Shown here: piece by piece, positions 8,343 to 16,480 of the stretch
Layout of the letters: each line of letters begins with the position of its first letter
How positions within the stretch are numbered: the stretch's first letter is position 1
NCBI GenBank assembly: GCA_016841425.1
Contig: JAENZE010000018.1
Location: 1 to 44,489 of the forward strand
Reading direction: 5' to 3'
Source: Syntrophomonas sp.
Lineage (GTDB): Bacteria > Bacillota > Syntrophomonadia > Syntrophomonadales > Syntrophomonadaceae
DNA: 44,489 nt
Program-made: the position numbers and the translations under genes
The notes under the pieces: generated by a model
Told to the model about the DNA's origin: nothing
What the model saw: only the letters and a program-made list of their open reading frames with translations
Databases searched by the model: none

Positions 8343-8460
8343 GCTGCCAGATAGCCGAAAAATGGCAATGTTAGCTTGGGGAGTCAGAGCTCAGGGGAAT
8401 TATTTTTATTAAAATTAAAAACGATAAAAGCCATTTAGTGAGAAGACATTAAGACACAAA

Positions 8461-8488
8461 CAAAAAGAGTCATTTGCAGAAATGACTC
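8461..8488 (-). terminator. Intrinsic terminator of the sigma-54 activator gene
   Basis: GAGTCATTT (8467-8475) and AAATGACTC (8480-8488) form a perfect nine-base-pair stem with a four-base loop. On the minus strand it is followed by TTTTTG. It is placed about 40 bp after the regulator stop codon and separates that gene from the dehydrogenase operon downstream. Confidence 0.85.
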
Positions 8489-8527
8489 TATTATCTCAGT
8501 TTTAGGAATGAAGTTTAATCTTAATAA

Positions 8528-9877
8528 TTAATCAATCCCGTATTTCTTTGCTTTCCTATATAAAGATGAAAGATTAATACCCAGGTATTTAGCAGCTTCA
8601 ATTTTATCATTACTGGTTTCATTCAATATCTGAGTAATAATTTTCTTTTCATAAGCATTGATCATACTTTTTAAGTCAGTTAGGTTGGTAGTAGTCTTGC
8701 TGTTATCAATGCTAAATGACAGACAGTTCTTATCAATTATCGAGGATTTGCGTAAACTGCTCATAATTATTGCTCTTTCTAAAACATTTTCCAATTCTCT
8801 CACATTGCCTGACCATTTATGTTTTATAAGTATATTCAAGGCTTCGTCAGAAATGCTTGCTATATCAAGACCTAATTTGCTGCGTATTTTTTCTATAAAA
8901 TATTCAACTAATAAAGGTATATCCTGTTTGCGGTTACGTAATGGAGGTATATCTATGCGGACTACGTTCAAGCGGTAATATAAATCCTGCCTGAAAGTAG
9001 CATCTTCCACCATTTGTTCAAGTATTCGGTTAGTTGCCGCGATTACCCTGACATCTAACCTGATGGGGCGATTTCCGCCCAGTCTTTCAATTTCTCTTTC
9101 TTGAAGGAAAACTAGCACCTTGCTTTGCATGGATAAGGGCATTTCTCCGATTTCGTCTAAAAAAATAGTTCCTTTATCAGCTATTTCAAATTTTCCCGGC
9201 TTGCCCTTTTTCTGAGCACCAGTGTATGCACCTGCTTCATAGCCAAATAATTCTGCTTCTAAAAGATTGTCAGGAATACCAGCACAATTTACCCTGACAA
9301 ACGGTAAATGAGCTCTCCGGCTGTGATTATGAATGGCCTGGGCAAATAGTTCTTTGCCTGTACCACTTTCACCGGTCAAAAGCACAGTAATACCATCAAA
9401 TTGAGATACTTCCCGGGCCAGGTATTTCATATCTTTAAAGACCTTATCTTCTCCAATTAAGGAATCTAGATTATACCTGGCTGTGTAGGTATGGTAGCTC
9501 TTTTGGGTCTGGTTTATAAGTCTTGACACTACGTTTTCTCTAATTTTATTGTCCCAGCTGTCCATGAAAATGCTATATGCCAGAGCTCCAACAACTTCTC
9601 CTTCCTCAAACAGGGGAACGCTGCAGGCAATACCATAACCATCATTGACTTTCCATTCATAGCACATTATTTCCTTTTCCTTCTCAATGGCTTCAATAGT
9701 ACGGGTTTCAGGAGTGATATCCCGGATATCTTTTCCTATAACCTGATATCGAGGCAGCTTAAGGAATTTTAAATAAGCATCGTTGATAAAAATAACGGTT
9801 CCATTTTTATCTACCACCAGGGCCGCCATATAAGGATTATTGTACAAAACCCTTTTCACCAGGTTATCGAAATTCAT
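8528..9877 (-). CDS. Sigma-54-dependent activator with PAS sensor (PAS-AAA+-HTH)
   Basis: This enhancer-binding protein would use ATP to open sigma-54 promoters. The 449-residue protein has a PAS domain (about 10-110), an AAA+ domain (about 138-370) and a C-terminal Fis-type helix-turn-helix ([18 protein letters not shown]). Walker A is GESGTGKE (169-176) and Walker [13 protein letters not shown]. The sigma-54 contact loop reads GAYTGA (216-221) instead of the usual GAFTGA, a mild variant. A TTG at 9904 would extend it by nine residues, but GGAGG placed five bases before the ATG at 9877 favours this start. It lies between two sigma-54 operons of fatty-acid genes, so it probably controls them, perhaps in response to an acyl-CoA or redox signal sensed by PAS. 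Confidence 0.93.
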   Translation of the reverse strand: MNFDNLVKRVLYNNPYMAALVVDKNGTVIFINDAYLKFLKLPRYQVIGKDIRDITPETRTIEAIEKEKEIMCYEWKVNDGYGIACSVPLFEEGEVVGALAYSIFMDSWDNKIRENVVSRLINQTQKSYHTYTARYNLDSLIGEDKVFKDMKYLAREVSQFDGITVLLTGESGTGKELFAQAIHNHSRRAHLPFVRVNCAGIPDNLLEAELFGYEAGAYTGAQKKGKPGKFEIADKGTIFLDEIGEMPLSMQSKVLVFLQEREIERLGGNRPIRLDVRVIAATNRILEQMVEDATFRQDLYYRLNVVRIDIPPLRNRKQDIPLLVEYFIEKIRSKLGLDIASISDEALNILIKHKWSGNVRELENVLERAIIMSSLRKSSIIDKNCLSFSIDNSKTTTNLTDLKSMINAYEKKIITQILNETSNDKIEAAKYLGINLSSLYRKAKKYGID

Positions 9878-9929
9878 ACATACCTCCGGATCATATAACA
9901 ACAAGCATTGGGATAGAGCAGGCCATCAG

Positions 9930-9941
9930 CGCAACGTTGCG
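9930..9941. promoter_or_regulatory. Perfect 12-bp palindrome upstream of the activator gene
   Basis: CGCAACGTTGCG is a perfect dyad 53 bp upstream of the activator start codon. A second small dyad, TATAGG-N5-CCTATA, is at 9981-9997. Either could be an operator for the regulator gene. I saw no other copy of the 12-mer in the other promoter regions, so binding of the activator itself is doubtful. Confidence 0.35.
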
Positions 9942-10064
9942 GGATTTAATGTAAGAAGATAAGTTTTGCTTACTAAATTATATAGGTACAGCCTATAAAT
10001 ATGCCTTAATCTGGGCTGAGATTACGTAAATCATTAAATTATGAACGGCTTCTTCTGCTTTAAA

Positions 10065-10088
10065 TCTCATTATTGAGAAATATTTCTC
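10065..10088. promoter_or_regulatory. Overlapping dyads, possible enhancer site for the 10240 promoter
   Basis: TCTCA-TTAT-TGAGA (10065-10078) overlaps GAGAAATATTTCTC (10075-10088), both perfect inverted repeats. They lie 150-175 bp upstream of the sigma-54 promoter, a typical distance for an activator-binding site. The first resembles TCTCATTATGAG at 1651-1662. The remaining sequence from 9942 to 10239 shows no gene. Confidence 0.4.
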
Positions 10089-10239
10089 CCTCTAGATAAT
10101 GAAAACATTGACTATTGAATAGAGTTAATCTGCACTTCTTAAAATACTCACTGCGGTTCCTTTCCAGGGTAATTTTTGCTTTTGCGAAAACACTAATAAC
10201 ATTTGTTATTCAACCTGGCATTAAACAGGCATTTCGGGA

Positions 10240-10255
10240 TGGCATATGATTTGCA
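10240..10255 (+). promoter_or_regulatory. Sigma-54 (-24/-12) promoter
   Basis: TGGCATA-TGAT-TTGCA matches the sigma-54 core exactly. It is 85 bp upstream of the thiolase start at 10340 and divergent from the sigma-54 activator gene. It should drive the thiolase/CoA-transferase/SDR/CoA-transferase operon. Confidence 0.9.
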
Positions 10256-10339
10256 AAATGCATATAGCAGATGATGAATAGCAGTAAGTTTTCCCACTTA
10301 CTGCTGTAAAACATCAATATTTTTGAAGGAGGTTTGAAT

Positions 10340-11524
10340 GTGAGAGAGATAGTGATTGCCAGTGGCGCCAGGACTGCTATTGGCGATTTTGGCGGCAGCT
10401 TAAATTCCTTTACAGCTGTACAACTGGGTGGAATTGCTGGTAAGGCTGCAGTGGTGAGGGCTGGATTAGAACCTGAAGACATAGAGGAAGTCCTGATAGG
10501 TCACTGCCTGCAGGGGGGCGCGAAAGGGAACCCGGCCCGGCAGGTACAGAAAGAAATTGGCATTCCCTGGGAAGCCCCTGCTGCAACTATAAACCAGCAG
10601 TGTGCTTCTGCTATGCGTTCTCTGGAGATAGCTTGTTCAGATATCAGTTTAGGTAAAGTCAATATTGCTTTGGTGGGAGGGATTGAGAGTACCAGCAGTG
10701 CGCCATATTATCTTTTGAAGGCTCGGCAGGGGTATCGGCTTTTCCACGGTAATGATGGACCCTATGACAGTCTAATTCATGACGGGCTTAATTGCGCTAT
10801 TATGGGTTATCACATGGGAGTCACAGCTGAAAACCTGGCTGATTGCTACCAGATAACCCGTGAAGAACAGGACCAACTGGCTTGCTTAAGCCATCAAAGA
10901 GCAATTGCAGCCACTACCAGTGGTAAATTCAAGGATGAAATTATCGCAGTAGAGGTAAAAAAGCAGCGCCAGACATTAATATTCGATACGGATGAACATC
11001 CACGGGCTGATATTACCCTGGAAGGCCTGGCCCGGCTACAGCCAGTGTTCAAAAAGGGCGGCACAGTTACTGCCGGGAATGCTTCCGGGCTGAATGATGG
11101 GGGTGCCGCAGTAGTAATAATGTCCAGGGAGGCAGCAGAAAGCAGGGGGATAAAACCTATGGCCAGGATTTTAGCTACTGCTTCCTGTGGAGTGCATCCG
11201 AAAATAATGGGAATTGGCCCTGTTTATGCAATTCCCCAGGCACTAAGATATGCCGGTTTAGAGATCAAAGATGTAGATTACTTTGAGATCAATGAAGCTT
11301 TTGCTGCACAGTTCCTAGCCTGTAATAGGGAGTTGAACATCAGTATGGATAAGATTAATGCTAATGGTTCTGGCATCGGTCTCGGGCATCCTACCGGGCA
11401 AACTGGCGTTAGACTGGTTATCACCGCTATGTATGAATTATTAAAACGAAATCAGAAGATAGGATGTGCCTCGCTCTGTGCCGGTGGAGGGCCAGCTATG
11501 GCCATAGTATTCGAAATGCTTTAA
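10340..11524 (+). CDS. Acetyl-CoA acetyltransferase / 3-ketoacyl-CoA thiolase
   Basis: It performs the last step of beta-oxidation, releasing acetyl-CoA. The 394-residue protein is a classic degradative thiolase. Catalytic residues are Cys88 in INQQCASAM, the NEAF block, H350 in GLGHPTGQTG, and C380 in LCAGGG. Around the nucleophile QQCAS replaces the common VCGSG, and GLGHPTGQTG replaces ALGHPIGASG, so it is a divergent member. The GTG at 10340 is seven bases after AAGGAGG (10326-10332). The TTG at 10334 is too close to that site. It is the first gene of the operon downstream of the sigma-54 promoter. Confidence 0.93.
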   Translation: MREIVIASGARTAIGDFGGSLNSFTAVQLGGIAGKAAVVRAGLEPEDIEEVLIGHCLQGGAKGNPARQVQKEIGIPWEAPAATINQQCASAMRSLEIACSDISLGKVNIALVGGIESTSSAPYYLLKARQGYRLFHGNDGPYDSLIHDGLNCAIMGYHMGVTAENLADCYQITREEQDQLACLSHQRAIAATTSGKFKDEIIAVEVKKQRQTLIFDTDEHPRADITLEGLARLQPVFKKGGTVTAGNASGLNDGGAAVVIMSREAAESRGIKPMARILATASCGVHPKIMGIGPVYAIPQALRYAGLEIKDVDYFEINEAFAAQFLACNRELNISMDKINANGSGIGLGHPTGQTGVRLVITAMYELLKRNQKIGCASLCAGGGPAMAIVFEML

Positions 11525-11573
11525 AAAGATATTTGGTATCTCTTTCAATAATAGAGATAAGGAGGAGATGATA

Positions 11574-12869
11574 ATGGATAGCAAAGCTATGTATAAAGAG
11601 AAACTAACTACTGCTGATCAAGCAGTGGCATTAATTAAAGATGAATCTTCTATAGCGGTGCCAGTTGCAGTCGGTCAGCCGCCAACCTTGATAAATGCTC
11701 TGGCGCGACGCAAAGACCAATTTACCAGGGCTGAATTATTAACTGTAGTAGATGTTTATCCTACTCTTTTTCATAACAGCGACCGTGATCCAGCCTTTAT
11801 ATTGGATTACAGTTACTGCATAGCCCAGCGCAAGGGTCTGCAGGAAGGTAAATATGTTTATACTCCAGGCCGGTTGGGAGATGTACCCAGGTGGCCGGAC
11901 TGGGGCAGGAAGTTTAACGTAGTAATGTTTCAGGCTGCTCCTATGGATAGTCATGGATATTTCAGCCTGGGTCTGTCCTGTGATTATACTCTGCCCTGGG
12001 CGCGTCAGGCTGATCTGGTACTGGTTCAAGTCAATGAGAACATGCCTCGTACTTTTGGACAGAATTTCGTACACATCAGCGAAGTGACAGCACTTATTGA
12101 AGACCATGTCCCTCTAGCTACCTTACCCGAAGTACCTCCCAATGATAATGAAAAAATAATAGGCCAATATATAGCTGACCTGGTAGAAAACGGTTCCTGT
12201 ATTCAATTAGGGATCGGAGGAATACCCAATGCAGCTGCACTGGCATTAGAGAACAAAAAAGATCTGGGTATCCATACCGAAATGGTGGCAGATAGTATGA
12301 GGGTACTATGGGAGAAAGGGGTTGTTACGAATCGTAAAAAGACCTTTATGCCTGATGTTATGTGCTGCACCTTCGCTCTGGGGACTCGGGAATTATACGA
12401 CTGGCTGGATGATAATCCCATGGTTCAATTTTATCCTACTGATTTTGTTAATAATCCAGAAGTTATTGCCCGTATCGATAATATGGTATCAGTAAACAGT
12501 ACCATGGAAATGGACCTTTCCGGTCAGGCATGTTCAGAATCCATCGGACACATTCCATATACCCATACTGGTGGGCAGGCCGATTTCGTACTGGGAGCCA
12601 GCAGGTCTAAAAATGGTAAGTCAATTCTGGCCTTCGAATCCACTGCTGTAACTAAAGACGGAATGGTATCAAAAATCGTACCCCATCTAAAACCGGGTTC
12701 CTTTATAACTACTACCCGTTATGATGTTCAATATGCAGTAACTGAATACGGAGTAGCCCAGTTAAAAGGTCAGAGTATGTGGGAAAGGGTCAAACGATTG
12801 ATTAATATCGCTCACCCCAATTTTAGAGATCAGCTGAGATTTGAAGCTCAACAAGCTCATTTTATTTAG
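11574..12869 (+). CDS. Acyl-CoA:acetate/butyrate CoA-transferase (4-hydroxybutyrate CoA-transferase family)
   Basis: Members move CoA between an acyl-CoA and a free acid through a glutamyl-CoA thioester. In syntrophs this activates fatty acids without spending ATP. The 431-residue protein shows NMPRTFGQNFVHISEV, GIGGIPNA, and LGIHTEM with predicted catalytic Glu236. The C-terminal block is VTEYGVAQLKG followed by IAHPNFRD. The ATG at 11574 is eight bases after AAGGAGG, and an ATG two codons earlier abuts the site. It is close in motif detail to the transferase at 43030-44337 and more distant from the one at 13695-15029. The acid and donor used are inferred from context only. Confidence 0.9.
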   Translation: MDSKAMYKEKLTTADQAVALIKDESSIAVPVAVGQPPTLINALARRKDQFTRAELLTVVDVYPTLFHNSDRDPAFILDYSYCIAQRKGLQEGKYVYTPGRLGDVPRWPDWGRKFNVVMFQAAPMDSHGYFSLGLSCDYTLPWARQADLVLVQVNENMPRTFGQNFVHISEVTALIEDHVPLATLPEVPPNDNEKIIGQYIADLVENGSCIQLGIGGIPNAAALALENKKDLGIHTEMVADSMRVLWEKGVVTNRKKTFMPDVMCCTFALGTRELYDWLDDNPMVQFYPTDFVNNPEVIARIDNMVSVNSTMEMDLSGQACSESIGHIPYTHTGGQADFVLGASRSKNGKSILAFESTAVTKDGMVSKIVPHLKPGSFITTTRYDVQYAVTEYGVAQLKGQSMWERVKRLINIAHPNFRDQLRFEAQQAHFI

Positions 12870-12907
12870 CTTTATAAGCCAATGGTTTTTGAAAAGGAGT
12901 GATAAGA

Positions 12908-13672
12908 ATGATTATAAATGGAAAAACAGCTATTGTTACCGGTGGAGCCTCGGGCATGGGGGAAGCCACGGTAATTAGACTGCATCGAGCTGGAGCCCGG
13001 GTAGTAATAGCGGACCTTAATGAAGAAAAGGGCCAAGAATTAGCAGCACAGCTTGGCAGCAATGCTTTATGTATTAAGACTGACATATCTTCAGTTGACG
13101 AAGTTCAACACCTTTGTAAAGCCGCTAATGATGCTTTCGGAGCTGTTCATATCCTGGTCAACAACGCCGGACTGGGGACAATCGGCCGTACCCTGGGCAA
13201 GAATGGCCCGCTTAATTTAAAAGTCTTCAAGAAAACTATTGAAGTAAACCTTATTGGTTCGTTTAATATGCTGAGCAACGCGGCCTGGGAAATGGATAAA
13301 AACGAGGGGGAGGATGGGGAAAAGGGTGTTATTATTAATGTCTCTTCCATAGCTGCTTATGACGGACAAATAGGGCAGGCTTCTTACTCGGCCTCTAAAG
13401 CCGGCATAGTAGGTATGACCCTACCCGTTGCCAGGGATCTTGCCCGGCATGGGATCAGGGTATTTACCATAGCACCAGGTATTATCGATACTCCCATGCT
13501 CAAAGAGGTCCCGGAGCCAGCCCGGCAGTCTTTGGCCAAACAGGTTCCATTTCCAGCCCGGCTTGGGGATCCAGACGAGTTTGCCAGGTTAGTCCAGCAT
13601 ATAATCGAGAATGGGTACCTCAATGCAGAATGTATTAGACTTGATGGCGGTATCCGGATGGGACCTTCGTAA
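12908..13672 (+). CDS. HSD10-like short-chain 3-hydroxyacyl-CoA dehydrogenase
   Basis: This 254-residue NAD-dependent SDR resembles 3-hydroxyacyl-CoA dehydrogenase type II (HSD17B10), which oxidises 3-hydroxyacyl-CoA and 2-methyl-3-hydroxybutyryl-CoA. The cofactor motif is TGGASGMG, and the catalytic set is S147, Y160 and K164 (YSASK). Long HSD10-like blocks are GQASYSASKAGIVGMTLP, TIAPGIIDTPML, VPFPARLGDP and CIRLDGGIRM. It lies between thiolase/CoA-transferase and a second CoA-transferase, so it supplies the 3-hydroxy oxidation step of the operon. AAGGAG at 12894-12899 fits the ATG at 12908 better than the GTG at 12899. A generic SDR role is the alternative, but the similarity is specific. 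Confidence 0.88.
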   Translation: MIINGKTAIVTGGASGMGEATVIRLHRAGARVVIADLNEEKGQELAAQLGSNALCIKTDISSVDEVQHLCKAANDAFGAVHILVNNAGLGTIGRTLGKNGPLNLKVFKKTIEVNLIGSFNMLSNAAWEMDKNEGEDGEKGVIINVSSIAAYDGQIGQASYSASKAGIVGMTLPVARDLARHGIRVFTIAPGIIDTPMLKEVPEPARQSLAKQVPFPARLGDPDEFARLVQHIIENGYLNAECIRLDGGIRMGPS

Positions 13673-13694
13673 GGAGAATGAAGGAGGAGATAAA

Positions 13695-15029
13695 ATGAAT
13701 TGGAGAGAAGAATACAAGCAGAAGCTGATTTCCTTTGAGGAAGCTGCCCGTACTATAAAATCAGGCGACTTTGTGAGTATGGCGCTGGGTATCGGAGCCT
13801 GCTCGGCAGATATGTATCATGCTATACTAAACCGGCACGAAGAGCTGGAAAACGTACGACTGTTAGATACCGTTCAGGTAAGGCCCTGTAAACTGTATGA
13901 CCCTGACTTCATGAAGGGTCTGGATGGGCGTATCAATCACATCCCGGCCTTCGGTATGGCTACCATCCGCAAAATGAATAAAGCCAAGTTATCTGATTTC
14001 TTCCCTGCCACCACCCTGGATGCCGGAGATAGAATAGCTGAAAGATCCAGCGTTTATATGGTAATGGTTACACCACCTAATAACCAGGGTTTCGTTAATC
14101 TAGGGCTGACCAATTTCTATACTATGAGGGGAATCAGGGAGGGAAGAGCCAGAGGCAATTTAAGAACCGCGATTGCTGAGATTAACGATCAGATGCCTAT
14201 CATTTTTGGCAACAACTGGATGCACATATCGGAATTCGATTACTTTGTAGAAAATTCTACTCCTATTCCCAGTACTCAAAGAGGAGAACCTTCTGAAAAA
14301 GAAAAAGCTATCGGGCAATACGTACTTGAACTTATCAACAATGGAGACACCATCCAGATGGGTATTGGCGGCATTACTGAAACTGTAATCTCGGGCTTGG
14401 AAGGAAAGCATGACCTGGGAGTAGTTACAGAAATGCTGCCTATAGGATTGGCCGGACTGGTTGAAAAAGGGATAGTGACAAATAAAAAGAAGCCCATTCA
14501 TAAAGGAGTCACGCTGGCCACATTTTGCGTAGGAGACCAGAGCCTTTATGAATATGCCCGGGAAAACCCGGTATGCGAATTTTATCCGGCTGAATACACC
14601 AATGACCCAGCTTTTATTGCCCGGCATCCTAATATGATAGCAATAAACAACGCGGTTATGGTTGACTTCAGTGGGCAAATAGTGTCTGAAGGTATGGGTC
14701 ATACCCAGATCAGCGGTTCTGGAGGACAGTTGGATTTCATGATCGGAGCCTACTGGTCAGATGGGGGTAAAGGGGTAACCCTGGTAAACTCTTCCCGCCA
14801 GCTTCCGGATGGAACATTATCTTCTTCCATAGTTCCTGAATTTCCACCTGGAAGTCCCATAACCGTGCCTCGTACTTTTGCCGATTACGTAGTGACTGAA
14901 TATGGTGTAGCCCATCTAAAATATAAGACCCGACGGGAACGCGCCCGCGCACTGATAGCTGTTGCACATCCAGATCTAAGAGGAGAATTAGAAGCCAGTT
15001 TGAAAAAGAACTATTTTCCCAATAGTTAA
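13695..15029 (+). CDS. CoA-transferase, acetyl-CoA hydrolase/transferase family (divergent paralogue)
   Basis: The 444-residue protein has the family landmarks GIGGITETV, LGVVTEM with likely catalytic Glu246, GSGGQLDFMIGA, and VTEYGVAHLKYKTRRERARALIAVAHPDLRG. Its N-terminal half differs from the transferases at 11574 and 43030: HIPAFGMATIRKM replaces their TPGRLGDVP or VPGRLGQCP stretch, and QMPIIFGNNWMHISEF replaces the MPRT segment. It probably uses another acid or partner. AAGGAGG at 13681-13687 sets the ATG at 13695. It starts 22 bp after the SDR stop and ends the operon before a strong hairpin. Confidence 0.9.
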   Translation: MNWREEYKQKLISFEEAARTIKSGDFVSMALGIGACSADMYHAILNRHEELENVRLLDTVQVRPCKLYDPDFMKGLDGRINHIPAFGMATIRKMNKAKLSDFFPATTLDAGDRIAERSSVYMVMVTPPNNQGFVNLGLTNFYTMRGIREGRARGNLRTAIAEINDQMPIIFGNNWMHISEFDYFVENSTPIPSTQRGEPSEKEKAIGQYVLELINNGDTIQMGIGGITETVISGLEGKHDLGVVTEMLPIGLAGLVEKGIVTNKKKPIHKGVTLATFCVGDQSLYEYARENPVCEFYPAEYTNDPAFIARHPNMIAINNAVMVDFSGQIVSEGMGHTQISGSGGQLDFMIGAYWSDGGKGVTLVNSSRQLPDGTLSSSIVPEFPPGSPITVPRTFADYVVTEYGVAHLKYKTRRERARALIAVAHPDLRGELEASLKKNYFPNS

Positions 15030-15039
15030 AAAAAGCAGC

Positions 15040-15073
15040 AACCGGGGGGTACAGCCAATACTGCCCCCCGGTT
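15040..15073 (+). terminator. Terminator hairpin after the thiolase/CoA-transferase operon
   Basis: AACCGGGGGG (15040-15049) pairs with CCCCCCGGTT (15064-15073). The stem can be extended inward by ACAG/CTG. A weak TTTAAATTT tract follows. It lies 10 bp after the CoA-transferase stop. Confidence 0.8.
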
Positions 15074-15158
15074 TAAATTTGAAGTGAAGTTTCACTCTAA
15101 AATCAATCCGGTGTGATGTAATAATCATGGAATTTTATTTCCAGCCGGAACATGGCAG

Positions 15159-16052
15159 CTAACCCGTAACATTATTACCAACCTCTTCCTTCTTTCCCAG
15201 TATAGATAAAAGCATAGCTGCGAGAATCAGGGCCATTCCGGCTAGGATGCGCAGGGTTAAGATGTCTCCACCCCATAAATAACCTGCCATGCCGGCAAAA
15301 ACCGGCTCCATGGTTAGTATGATGGCAAAACGCGTGGGGGTGCTGTATTTCTGCATAGCGTTCTGCAGGAGAAAGGCCATAGTAGTAGCAAAGACTGCAG
15401 TAACCAGTATTGCGCTGGTGACACTGGCTGGAAAACTTTGAGGGAATGGTTCAAAAACCAGGCCTATAAGCAGAGAAACCACTCCCACAAATAAAATCTG
15501 TACCGCAGTTATGGCTACCGGATTATGAAGGTGTGAATAACGATCTACCGATATTATATGCAGGGCAAAACCTAAAGCGCAGACTAGAACCAGCAGGTCA
15601 CCCCGACCCAGGTGAAATGTCCCGGGCTGAACCGACATAAGGTAAAGGCCAGCGGCCGCTAACAATACAGTGAAAATGATTGACCCGCCCAGAAGACGCC
15701 TGTTTATTATGGAATATATAATAGGCACCAGCACCACGCTTAACCCGGTGATAAAACCCGCATTAGAGGAGGATGTGTATTGTAATCCCACGGTCTGAAA
15801 AGTATAACCAACAAAGAGGAAGAACCCGATTAGAATTCCGCTCCTCAATGTGGAAGGGGTTACCTGTCTGATGTTTTTGCAGGAAATCAGAGCCAGGAGT
15901 ATAAACGCAGTAATAAACCTTATACCCAAAAAGAGGAAGGGGCCAATATCTGCCAGAGCGTTTTTAGTCATTACAAAAGTAGTACCCCAGATGAAAGCAA
16001 CTATCAACATGGATATTTCTGCCTGTGAACGATTGCTAATTTTGCTCAGCAT
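15159..16052 (-). CDS. EamA/DMT-family transporter
   Basis: This 297-residue membrane protein of about ten helices contains two EamA repeats. The first has FIWGTTFVMTKNAL near its start. The second spans roughly residues 150-285 and includes TMEPVFAGMAGYLWGG, a typical end-of-repeat motif. Family members export metabolites such as amino acids or drug-like molecules, but the substrate cannot be predicted. I chose the ATG at 16052 with a GGGGA-like site; a TTG at 16064 would add four residues. It is convergent with the preceding operon and seems to stand alone. Confidence 0.88.
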   Translation of the reverse strand: MLSKISNRSQAEISMLIVAFIWGTTFVMTKNALADIGPFLFLGIRFITAFILLALISCKNIRQVTPSTLRSGILIGFFLFVGYTFQTVGLQYTSSSNAGFITGLSVVLVPIIYSIINRRLLGGSIIFTVLLAAAGLYLMSVQPGTFHLGRGDLLVLVCALGFALHIISVDRYSHLHNPVAITAVQILFVGVVSLLIGLVFEPFPQSFPASVTSAILVTAVFATTMAFLLQNAMQKYSTPTRFAIILTMEPVFAGMAGYLWGGDILTLRILAGMALILAAMLLSILGKKEEVGNNVTG

Positions 16053-16119
16053 AATAATCCCCAATTCTCATCAACTTATCGACATTCAGCGTCTGACTAT
16101 ATTACATTAACAATATTAG

Positions 16120-16347
16120 CTTAACAATTCAATACCTGCCGCCTTCTTTATTGGGATCGTAGGGTCAGTAAAAAACATTGAAAAATCCAAAAGATTCTCA
16201 GAGATAAAAGTATTGTATGAGCAGCATTCAATAACATTATCTGACCTAAAATCCCTGTATTATCCAAATTATATGTATAAATATAATGAGATTATACAGA
16301 TAGAAAAGACAGATATAGAATTATCAACTAGAATAATAAGCCACTAA
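16120..16347 (+). pseudogene. AT-rich open frame without a normal start, possible gene remnant
   Basis: About 75 codons are open in one frame from just after a TAG at 16117 to TAA at 16345. The first half has no ATG or GTG; the only TTG is at 16213, without a good ribosome site. The translation begins with a hydrophobic stretch (AAFFIGIVGSV) followed by a lysine-rich, protein-like sequence with LYEQHSITLSDLK. I recognise no family. It could be a decayed small gene or chance. The rest of this 430-bp gap, apart from the promoter at 16405, shows nothing. Confidence 0.2.
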
Positions 16348-16404
16348 TCCCAATAAAACGGCATTTATGCTTGTGCAAAAATCGTATACCATGTCCTTTT
16401 GTTG

Positions 16405-16433
16405 TTGTCGATGCTTGGATATGAATGTATAAT
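16405..16433 (+). promoter_or_regulatory. Sigma-A type promoter of the amino acid ABC operon
   Basis: TTGTCG (16405-16410) and TATAAT (16428-16433) are separated by exactly 17 bases. The promoter lies about 48 bp upstream of the binding-protein gene. Unlike the acyl-CoA operons, this one has no sigma-54 pattern, which suggests housekeeping expression. Confidence 0.75.
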
Positions 16434-16480
16434 GGGATGTAGTTGATATTAGGAAGAAGTGAGGAAAAGGAGTGAGAGTA

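Noticed and set aside
8362-8380. TGGCAATGTTAGCTTGG as a plus-strand sigma-54 promoter
   Set aside because: The -12 half lacks TTGC at the correct spacing, and no plus-strand gene follows.
14160-14702. 180-codon minus-strand frame inside the second CoA-transferase
   Set aside because: It lies opposite a well-supported CoA-transferase and its product has no recognisable domain.
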